From CAZFVY01 sp964522665 (lineage in GTDB: Bacteria > Verrucomicrobiota > Verrucomicrobiia > Limisphaerales > CAZFVY01), in the NCBI GenBank assembly GCA_964522665.1, contig CAZFVY010000018.1, forward strand, positions 1 through 64,000: 64,000 nucleotides of DNA, read 5' to 3'. Below are positions 1-5,990 of the stretch, piece after piece; position 1 is the stretch's first letter, and each line of letters opens with the position of its first letter. The translations under genes and the position numbers were made by a program. Below the pieces are notes generated by a model. It was not told the DNA's origin. It ran no database searches and saw nothing but the letters and a program-made list of their open reading frames with translations.

Positions 1-11
1 AACCAATATTC

Positions 12-686
12 CTAACCAGTTGATGCTGTGGAGCTAATAACCGGATGCTTATGATACCAAATATTCACGACATTCAAGGCCATCAAGCTCTTGTGCAGCT
101 TATTAGTGGGATCGAAGTCGTGCAAAAACAGAGCCGGACTGGGACTCGCAAACATATTACCCATCGTCACGACCAACAACATCTGCACGATTAAACCGAG
201 GACCCCAATCATCCCGGCCAGCCCGGCGACCTCCAGCGCCTCGCCGTACGGCCAGGGATGCTTGCACGCCCAGGTTCCCAGCAGCCAGAGGACAAAGGCC
301 GCCGTAAACAGCCAGACAAAGCTCATCACCACGCCGGCGACGGCCGCGAAGACCATCATCAGCGGACCGAATTTATCCATTGCCTGACGGGCCATGTCGG
401 CTTGCTCGGGCTTCATTTTCCCATTCGCGACCTGCTTCTCGAAAGCCTTGTCCTGCGCTTCGCGGATTTGCTGCTGTACGTTCGGTTGCGAAAAAACGAC
501 GACGGCGTAAATAATCGCGAGCAGCGACGCCAAAATCACCGGCGCAAGCCAGTTCGCGAAGGATCGCTCGGACGCCTTGATTTCGGCGAACACCTCTCCC
601 GGCGACGCGAATACGTTGAACATGCGCGCCGCCAGCGAGGTTTTCGGCGACGTCGCATCGAGTTCGCTTGAAGGACTAGTATCCAT
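12..686 (-). CDS. YIP1 family membrane protein, C-terminus apparently shortened
   Basis: This is an integral membrane protein of the YIP1 family, 224 aa from the ATG at 686, which has AAGAG just upstream. An N-terminal soluble stretch contains the motif MFNVFASPGEVFAEI, typical of bacterial YIP1 proteins. Hydrophobic segments follow near residues 48-65, 108-135 and 150-175. The family is associated with membrane organisation and has no assigned reaction. A paralogue at 45131-45880 aligns along most of the length (FVLWLLG against FVLWFIG; EVAGLAG against EVVALAG). After the shared ALNVVNIW/DLMNLFHLW position this copy ends within 16 unrelated residues, while the paralogue continues about 35 residues with a final hydrophobic helix. 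A frameshift near positions 40-70 or a natural loss of the last helix would explain this. The family call is good; the function is unknown. Confidence 0.72.
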   Translation of the reverse strand: MDTSPSSELDATSPKTSLAARMFNVFASPGEVFAEIKASERSFANWLAPVILASLLAIIYAVVVFSQPNVQQQIREAQDKAFEKQVANGKMKPEQADMARQAMDKFGPLMMVFAAVAGVVMSFVWLFTAAFVLWLLGTWACKHPWPYGEALEVAGLAGMIGVLGLIVQMLLVVTMGNMFASPSPALFLHDFDPTNKLHKSLMALNVVNIWYHKHPVISSTASTG

Positions 687-773
687 AGTTCTCTTATCGG
701 TTGTTTGACCAATCCAGCCCGCCGGACTCACGCAAGAAAGAATGCCCTCCGCGCGAGCCGGTTCAAAGCCGGA

Positions 774-1622
774 CTACTTTTTGAGCGTCGTCGTCCGCTC
801 GCGCAACCACAGTATGTCACGGTTGTTGGGCGAAGCGTCCTCGTGTTTGTGGAAATCGGGCGATCGCGGGACCAGCGTTCGCGGATCAAACCAACGTCGG
901 ACCTCACCGTGGCCGTCGGCGTAGGAAATCACTCCCCGCCCGTTGTGCTCGACGTTCGGGAAGGAAAAAACCGTCACCGGCCGTCCATCCTCCATGTGGA
1001 CCCCGAAGTACGGCCAGCAAATGCTGTCGGGATATACGTCTTGAAACAAGAACAGACTCGACGGCGACGGCCCGATGATCTCGGTCGAGCGGCCAAACGT
1101 CTTGTAGTTATTGTCCAAACGCACGTCAAAAAAGCCGGAGGTTCCGACATAACAGTTCAGCGCGTAGTCTCGCACGCGCGGATAAGCCCTGGCGCCCGCC
1201 TCGACCAGCTTGCGATCCGCCGGGCAGGTGTAAACCGAGGCCGCCTGAAGATAAGACGAAAAGAGCGCGTACCGGGGGTCCATGACTAATTGCAAATTCG
1301 TCGCGTCGTTCCGCGAATAAAAGACCCCTTGCACCCAAAACTTTCGATCCAAGCTTCCCCCCAACGCCGGCTGTCCGTTGGGAACCAGGCGATCGTCGTT
1401 GTCCCCGGCGTACAGATGCCAAACGAGGGTGAGCTGACGCTCGTTGCTCAAGCAGCGGATTTGCCGCGCCTTGGCCTTGGCTTTGCCCAGAGTCGGCAGC
1501 AAAAGACTCGCGAGGACGGCGATGATCGCCACCACGACGAGCAATTCGATCAGAGTAAACGCGCGCCTCCCGACCCCACTGACATCGGCCTCCCATTCGC
1601 CCGCGGAACACTCTCGGCGCAT
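774..1622 (-). CDS. Type II secretion-like pseudopilin (prepilin N-terminal methylation domain, H-X9-DG type)
   Basis: This is a secreted pseudopilin-like protein of 282 aa. The N-terminus carries the class III prepilin signature RRAFTLIELLVVVAIIAVLA, where cleavage before the F and methylation would be done by PilD/GspO. It is followed by the basic GKAKAKARQIRC segment. The C-terminal part has HNGRGVISYADGH, the H-X9-DG-like motif of the very large planctomycete/verrucomicrobial pseudopilin family. CPAD and conserved aromatics occur in between. Genomes of this phylum carry dozens of copies, so no specific role can be assigned. The start at 1622 is the only in-frame ATG close to the signal; upstream GTG/TTG codons up to 1667 would add 15 residues. 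The gene stands alone, 87 bp before the YIP1 gene on the same strand. Confidence 0.85.
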   Translation of the reverse strand: MRRECSAGEWEADVSGVGRRAFTLIELLVVVAIIAVLASLLLPTLGKAKAKARQIRCLSNERQLTLVWHLYAGDNDDRLVPNGQPALGGSLDRKFWVQGVFYSRNDATNLQLVMDPRYALFSSYLQAASVYTCPADRKLVEAGARAYPRVRDYALNCYVGTSGFFDVRLDNNYKTFGRSTEIIGPSPSSLFLFQDVYPDSICWPYFGVHMEDGRPVTVFSFPNVEHNGRGVISYADGHGEVRRWFDPRTLVPRSPDFHKHEDASPNNRDILWLRERTTTLKK

Positions 1623-1832
1623 ACCACGAGCACCGTAGCGGACGACGCCGCGGCGCACAAGGCACAATGGCTCTAAGTTCCGATCGATTCATGATCAAGC
1701 TATTCTGGCGAACCTGCCGGCCATCCTGCTCCGGCCCGCCGGCCCGCCGGCTCGGTCTCATATTCACGGAAGACAGAGTTGCCGCGCTAGATTACCGGCG
1801 TGTTACGCCCCGGTTACGATTCCGTCCCAACT

Positions 1833-2690
1833 TCACTTCAGCGCGCCGGCGGTTTGGCACGACCACCGCTCGCCTTGGCGCAACACCACGTAGTCCTGCT
1901 CCAATTCAGTCGCCGTCGCGACGAAAAGTTCGGGCGTGGCGGTGTTGAATTCGAACATGTCGTAATGGCATGGGATCACGATTTTTATTCCCGCGCCTTT
2001 CGCGAGCGTCGCCGCTTCACGTCCGTCGAGATTTCCCGCGACGCGGCGCTCCGGCGCCCGGCCGTTGATCGGCAGGAACGCCAAATCAATTTCCCACCGG
2101 CGCAACCAGGCCTCCATCCCGTCAAAATGAACCGTGTCGCCACTGTGGTAGAGCGTCCAAGGGCCGCACTTCACGACGTAACCGAGGAATCGGCAGCGTC
2201 CCTGCTCGTCCCGCTCAATCGTCTCGTGGGCCGCCGGGATGGCGTTAATCTCAAACCCATCGACCACCAACGACTGGCCCGCGTCCAAGCCCCGAAAAGA
2301 CTCCGGCGCGACGGCCAATCGCTCGGCGACAAACCGTCGATTCGCTTCAGGGATCACGAACGTCAAACGCGGATTACGCCGCATGATCGGAATCAATGTT
2401 TCGGCGTCCAGGTGATCCGTGTGATTGTGACTGGAGGTGACGACATCGATAAAATCCAGGCGTTCGGGCGCGACGACGCGGGCGCTCATCCGCGTGTGCG
2501 GTTTATCCGTTCGGGCGTACTTTTTGGTTAGTGAGTCGGATAGGTAAGGGTCGAACAAAAGGCGCCGCCCGCCCCATTGAACCAAAAATCCGCTCTGGCC
2601 CAGCCACCAGACGTGGAGACGCTCTGGTTCCCTGCCGGCCGCCGCCACGTCGGCCACAAACGCGTCTTCGGTAAGCGCGGGTTGAATCAT
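1833..2690 (-). CDS. MBL-fold metal-dependent hydrolase (UlaG/RomA-like)
   Basis: This is a cytoplasmic metallo-beta-lactamase-fold hydrolase of 285 aa. The metal site is clear: SHNHTDHLD gives HxHxDH near residue 90, AAHE supplies the next histidine, SGDT the bridging aspartate and PCHYD the last histidine. The opening WWLGQSGFLVQWGG matches the UlaG (L-ascorbate-6-phosphate lactonase) and NAPE-PLD-like branch rather than glyoxalase II or beta-lactamases. The substrate cannot be read from sequence. The ATG at 2690 has GGAAAG about 7 nt upstream and was preferred over a GTG at 2705. The gene is 37 bp downstream of the MetE-like gene on the same strand and may be co-transcribed with it and the SIS gene. 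Confidence 0.83.
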   Translation of the reverse strand: MIQPALTEDAFVADVAAAGREPERLHVWWLGQSGFLVQWGGRRLLFDPYLSDSLTKKYARTDKPHTRMSARVVAPERLDFIDVVTSSHNHTDHLDAETLIPIMRRNPRLTFVIPEANRRFVAERLAVAPESFRGLDAGQSLVVDGFEINAIPAAHETIERDEQGRCRFLGYVVKCGPWTLYHSGDTVHFDGMEAWLRRWEIDLAFLPINGRAPERRVAGNLDGREAATLAKGAGIKIVIPCHYDMFEFNTATPELFVATATELEQDYVVLRQGERWSCQTAGALK

Positions 2691-2727
2691 TTGACCGCTT
2701 TCCACCCCGTGCGTGCTTGGCGCGACT

Positions 2728-3768
2728 TCACGAGTTGATGCCGAGTTCCCGGCGCACCAACCGCGTCCCGGCCACCAGGTTGCGCAGTTTTTCCTTCGCC
2801 GCCCAGCGCGCGGTTTGGCTCAAGCCACAGTCCGGCGCGAACGACAACCGCTCCGCCGGCGCGAATTGCAGGCAGGCGCGCACTCGGCGCGCCACTTCCT
2901 CGGGCGGCTCCACATAGTAGCTTTTGACATCGATGATGCCGACCGCGACATCCCTGCTTCGCGCGATCGGCCCGATCAATTCCAACTCCGCGAATTCACG
3001 GCTCGCCATTTCGACATGAATCTCATCCACGTGCAAATCGAGGAAGGCCGGGAACATCGGCGCGTATCGACGCGGGCCAACGGCGCGGGCCTTGTAATTC
3101 CCGAAGCAAAGGTGCGTCGATAGATGGCATTTACCGACGACCGGCTCGACCGTGCGATTGAAGATGTCCACCAAGCGCCAGGGATCCTCGCGATGCGCGT
3201 AACAACTCATCGACGGCTCATCGACCGTTATTTCCGCGCAACCGCTCCGCGCAAGCGCCTCCAACTCAGTCCGCACCAGCGGCAAACACGCTTCCGTCAG
3301 AGCGTAGCGGTCCGGGTATTGCGCGTTGGGAAGCAGCCGCCCACTCAACGTGAAAGGCCCCGGCACGCTCGCCTTGAGCGCCGGACCGGCTGGGGCCAGG
3401 CGTTTCAGGCGTTCGAAATCGGCCACGGCTCCCAGGCCGCGCGGCGCCGCAAGCGTGCCCGTCACCTGATGTTTGCCCCGCTGGTCGTGAGCGGGCGGGC
3501 CAAACCGCCGCGGACTGCTCGACTCGAGGGCGATCCCCTCGATGAAACCGTAAAAAGAGAGGTTGAAATCCAACCTGGTTTGCTCGCCGTCCGTAACCAC
3601 GTCCAACCCGGCTTCGATTTGATCACCCAGGGCGATGGTCACCGCGTCTTCAATCAATTCTTCCCGGTCCGCGGGGCCAAATTGATTCAAGTTTCGGCTG
3701 GCGAACTCCAGCCAGCCGGGAAACGGGTAACTGCCAATGACGGTGGTGCGCAAGGGGTGGCCATTCAT
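2728..3768 (-). CDS. MetE C-terminal-domain-like zinc methyltransferase
   Basis: This protein of 346 aa resembles the catalytic C-terminal half of cobalamin-independent methionine synthase (MetE/UROD-like TIM barrel). The opening TTVIGSYPFPGW is the usual start of the stand-alone family. The zinc ligands are visible: His and Cys in STHLCFGNY, Glu in DEIHVEMASRE, and the last Cys in FAPDCGLSQT. DGEQTR and VDEPSM are further family motifs. It lacks the N-terminal folate-binding half, so it may use another methyl donor or transfer a different thiol-bound alkyl group; methionine synthesis is not assured. The start is the ATG at 3768; upstream extension would run into the SIS gene, which ends at 3797. 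It lies between the SIS gene and an MBL hydrolase on one strand, which suggests a small metabolic operon. Confidence 0.85.
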   Translation of the reverse strand: MNGHPLRTTVIGSYPFPGWLEFASRNLNQFGPADREELIEDAVTIALGDQIEAGLDVVTDGEQTRLDFNLSFYGFIEGIALESSSPRRFGPPAHDQRGKHQVTGTLAAPRGLGAVADFERLKRLAPAGPALKASVPGPFTLSGRLLPNAQYPDRYALTEACLPLVRTELEALARSGCAEITVDEPSMSCYAHREDPWRLVDIFNRTVEPVVGKCHLSTHLCFGNYKARAVGPRRYAPMFPAFLDLHVDEIHVEMASREFAELELIGPIARSRDVAVGIIDVKSYYVEPPEEVARRVRACLQFAPAERLSFAPDCGLSQTARWAAKEKLRNLVAGTRLVRRELGINS

Positions 3769-3796
3769 AATTGTTCGCGAGAGCTTTGGCTCCAGA

Positions 3797-4627
3797 TTAC
3801 CCGCGTGACGGGGTCGCGGCGGCGCCGGAAGCATCGCCGGCCGCGGAGGCTTCGCCGAGGCGTTCATACAACTTCGCGAGGCGGCGGGCGTGTTCGTCAT
3901 AGGCCGCCTCGAACAATTCCGCGGCTCGCTCCGCGCCCACGACCGCCGAGGCGGTCAATACCTTCGGCGGTGCGCCGGCGCGGGTTAAACGCGCGGCGAC
4001 CTCGGCCTTGATCGCATTGATCAACATGCAGCCACCAACGGTGGACCCTGGCGCCACGGGAGTTTCGAGACCCGGGATTCGCACCATCGCGTCCCCTACC
4101 GGCGCGCCGGTATCGAGTACGAAGTCGGCGAAATCCTGTAGTTTCTTTCCCTCCGCGTGGCGCGTCGAGCTTGCGTCCGAGTGCAACCGGCTGATAATGG
4201 CGGTTACCCGAACGCCCCGTTGGCGAAAACCGGCGGCCATCTCGATCGGGACCAAGTTGCCGCCGCTCGACGAAATTACCAAGGCGGAGTCGTGCGGCTT
4301 GATGTCGAAATTGCGCAGGATTCGCTCCGCCAGCCCGGAAACATTTTCCAAGAACATCGCCTGGCGCTGACCATTCGCGCCGACGACCAACTGGTGAAAG
4401 GTCAAGGAAAGTTCCACGATCGGGTTGAAGCCTGGAAAAGAGCCGTAACGCGGCCACATCTCCTCGACCATAATCCGGCTGTGCCCCGAGCCAAACAAAT
4501 GGACCATGCGACCGCCAAGAATCGTCCGCGCGAATTCATCCGCGACTTGTTCGATCTGCGGCCGCTGTCGCTCGATCACCGAAATCAAACCGCGACATTG
4601 CTGGAGATACTCTTCGCTGGGACTCAT
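3797..4627 (-). CDS. SIS-domain phosphosugar-binding protein (UPF0309-like)
   Basis: This is a cytoplasmic SIS (sugar isomerase) domain protein of 276 aa. An N-terminal helix precedes the Rossmann-like core. GSGHSRIMVEEM (about residues 46-57) and SSSGGNLVPIEMA (about 120-132) are the phosphosugar-binding loops, and VGDAMV and PGSTVGGCML follow as in UPF0309 proteins. The family binds phosphosugars such as amino-sugar phosphates; whether this one isomerises, cleaves or only senses them is not visible. The C-terminal tail is alanine-rich and probably disordered. It is the first gene of a possible minus-strand set, 28 bp before the MetE-like gene. The start ATG at 4627 is the only reasonable choice. 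Confidence 0.85.
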   Translation of the reverse strand: MSPSEEYLQQCRGLISVIERQRPQIEQVADEFARTILGGRMVHLFGSGHSRIMVEEMWPRYGSFPGFNPIVELSLTFHQLVVGANGQRQAMFLENVSGLAERILRNFDIKPHDSALVISSSGGNLVPIEMAAGFRQRGVRVTAIISRLHSDASSTRHAEGKKLQDFADFVLDTGAPVGDAMVRIPGLETPVAPGSTVGGCMLINAIKAEVAARLTRAGAPPKVLTASAVVGAERAAELFEAAYDEHARRLAKLYERLGEASAAGDASGAAATPSRG

Positions 4628-4793
4628 TCACCGGCGATAGTAGCGGAGGGATACTCCCCGAGGAAAGCGCGATCGTCACCCACTACCGCGTCCCCACGGC
4701 CGCCGGCATCGGGCTTGCGTCGAATGAAGGTGATGCCCGCTCCCGTCCAAGCGGACGTCCATTGCGCGGCGGCGCGCGGCGGCGCCATTTAAA

Positions 4794-4821
4794 TTGACAA
4801 GCCTCCTAACAACGTGATAAC
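4794..4821 (+). promoter_or_regulatory. Sigma70-like promoter of the fluoride riboswitch-crcB unit
   Basis: A perfect TTGACA (4794-4799) is separated by 16 bp from GATAAC (4816-4821), four of six matches to the -10 consensus. The expected transcription start, about 7-9 bp downstream, falls at 4828-4830, exactly where the first strand of the fluoride aptamer begins. That spatial fit supports the call. Not tested experimentally. Confidence 0.6.
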
Positions 4822-4829
4822 CGATTTCT

Positions 4830-4901
4830 CGGCAATGGAGTTTGCCGTTCCGCCCTGCGGGAAAACTGCCTGATATTCTACGAGGCTGATAACTCCTACC
4901 G
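4830..4901 (+). ncRNA. Fluoride riboswitch (crcB motif RNA)
   Basis: The leader matches the fluoride aptamer consensus. P1 is the CGGCAA/TTGCCG helix (4830-4835 with 4842-4847). Its loop strand GGAGTT (4837-4842) is complementary to AACTCC at 4891-4896, the expected pseudoknot. The conserved AACTGCCTG and GAGGCTGATAACTCCTAC elements (4864-4900) form the GCC/GGC helix and the conserved junction. An extra small hairpin with a CCGC/GCGG stem sits at 4850-4860 in the optional-hairpin position. It lies 27 nt upstream of crcB, its usual target. The tail CCTACCG (4895-4901) can pair with CGGTAGG (4915-4921), which contains the crcB ribosome-binding site, so control of translation is likely. Confidence 0.9.
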
Positions 4902-4921
4902 AAACAAATTAAACCGGTAGG
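4895..4921 (+). promoter_or_regulatory. Ribosome-binding-site-masking hairpin of crcB (riboswitch expression platform)
   Basis: CCTACCG (4895-4901) and CGGTAGG (4915-4921) form a perfect 7-bp stem with a 13-nt loop. The 3' arm contains the GTAGG/GGAA Shine-Dalgarno region located 7-10 nt before the crcB ATG. The 5' arm shares two nucleotides (4895-4896) with the fluoride pseudoknot strand, so ligand-bound and masked states should compete. The predicted logic is fluoride bound, stem weakened, crcB translated. This is inference from base pairing. Confidence 0.55.
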
Positions 4922-4927
4922 AATGCT

Positions 4928-5326
4928 ATGGTTGATTATCTTTGGGTTGGTTTGGGTGGCGCCGCGGGCACGTGGGCTCGGTTCTGGGTCTCCGGATTCG
5001 TCGGACGCCATTTTGGCGAGACGTTTCCGTGGGGCACGCTCATCATCAATGTCACCGGTTCCTTCATTATCGGCTTCTTCGCGACCGTGTCCGGCACGGA
5101 AGGACGCTGGCTCGTGCCGACCTCCTTCCGGCAGTTCTTCATGGTGGGCATCTGCGGCGGCTACACCACGTTTTCCTCTTTCAGCCTGCAAACCTTGAAT
5201 TTGGCCAACGAGGGGGAATGGTTCAAGGCCTCCGCGTACGTCGTCGGGTCCGTGGCGCTTTGCCTGGCCGGGGTCTGGCTCGGGCACGTGCTCGCCGGCG
5301 CCCTCAATCCGGCCAAAGGAAACTGA
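4928..5326 (+). CDS. crcB: Fluoride ion channel CrcB/Fluc
   Basis: CrcB/Fluc is a dual-topology homodimeric channel in the cytoplasmic membrane that exports fluoride. The protein is 132 aa with four hydrophobic segments, the standard size. Family motifs are present: GGAAGTWARF near the N-terminus, the Asn-containing TLIINVTGSF in helix 2, and GGYTTFSSFSLQT in helix 3, the broken helix with the sodium site and the phenylalanines that line the fluoride pore. The ATG at 4928 follows GGTAGGAA. A fluoride riboswitch lies directly upstream, and a DUF190 gene starts one base after the stop. Only one crcB gene is present, which fits the homodimeric type. Confidence 0.96.
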   Translation: MVDYLWVGLGGAAGTWARFWVSGFVGRHFGETFPWGTLIINVTGSFIIGFFATVSGTEGRWLVPTSFRQFFMVGICGGYTTFSSFSLQTLNLANEGEWFKASAYVVGSVALCLAGVWLGHVLAGALNPAKGN

Positions 5327-5327
5327 T

Positions 5328-5672
5328 ATGGAAATTCCCCAAGACGCCACCCTGCTCCGCATCTTCATCGGCGAAAGTGATCGCTGGGAACACCAGCCCC
5401 TGTACGAAGCCATCGTTCTCAAAGCCCGCGAGGCGCACTTGGCCGGCGCCACGGTGCTCCGCGGTCCGATGGGTTTCGGCAAGTCCAGCCGCCTCCACAC
5501 CGCGAAGATTCTTCGTCTCTCGTTCGACCTTCCCATCGTCATCGAGATCGTGGACAGCGAGGAAAAAATCCAAGCCTTCCTGCCAATCCTCGACTCGATG
5601 ATGGGTGGCGGTCTGTTGACCCTGGAAAAGGTCAAAGTCATCGCCTACCGCGGCGAAAAGAAAGCCGAATGA
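5328..5672 (+). CDS. DUF190 family PII-like protein
   Basis: This is a small cytoplasmic protein of 114 aa from the DUF190 family, whose fold resembles PII/GlnB signalling proteins. The opening LLRIFIGESDRWEHQPLYEAI and the loop GATVLRGPMGFGKSS are diagnostic. DUF190 genes very often accompany crcB, and a role in regulating or assisting fluoride efflux has been suggested; the biochemical function is not established. The ATG is one base after the crcB stop codon, so the two genes are almost certainly co-transcribed and under the fluoride riboswitch. Confidence 0.9.
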   Translation: MEIPQDATLLRIFIGESDRWEHQPLYEAIVLKAREAHLAGATVLRGPMGFGKSSRLHTAKILRLSFDLPIVIEIVDSEEKIQAFLPILDSMMGGGLLTLEKVKVIAYRGEKKAE

Positions 5673-5710
5673 AAGCCTGATCAAAAGGCAAGTGTCAACG
5701 ACCCAAGCCA

Positions 5711-5929
5711 TCAGTCACTCTCACCGGCGCGAAGTTCCGTGATCCATTCGTCAGTCGTCCGGGGCTGCGAGCGGAATCGTCGCGCGTAGCCAAGCATTGC
5801 GACCGCTCCCAGCGAGGCAATCCGCCTTGGTTCCTGAGGCGCTTGTGCGTCGAGCCACGCGAGTAATTGGCGAACCCGCGCCTCATCTAGGTTACGGACT
5901 TTCTCAAGCGCCGTCTCGATCGCACTCAT
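5711..5929 (-). CDS. Small hypothetical protein, possible lone antitoxin
   Basis: This is a 72-aa protein with a helical N-terminus (ETALEKVRNLDEARVRQLLAWL) and a basic-aromatic second half ending in TTDEWITELRAG. The layout, an N-terminal helix plus a C-terminal tail of the DEWIxELR kind, recalls small VapB-like antitoxins found in this phylum. No PIN-domain or other toxin gene follows on the same strand; the next gene, at 5991, is a permease. I therefore call it hypothetical, with antitoxin as an inference. It is convergent with the DUF190 gene. Confidence 0.5.
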   Translation of the reverse strand: MSAIETALEKVRNLDEARVRQLLAWLDAQAPQEPRRIASLGAVAMLGYARRFRSQPRTTDEWITELRAGESD

Positions 5930-5990
5930 GTTGCAAGTCTAAAGGCATCCCGGCCATTAGGCAACCGCGTGTTGAAGTCCTCCCGCCTGT

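Noticed and set aside
4676..5641. 321-codon minus-strand ORF
   Set aside because: Runs opposite crcB, its riboswitch and DUF190; a shadow of those genes.
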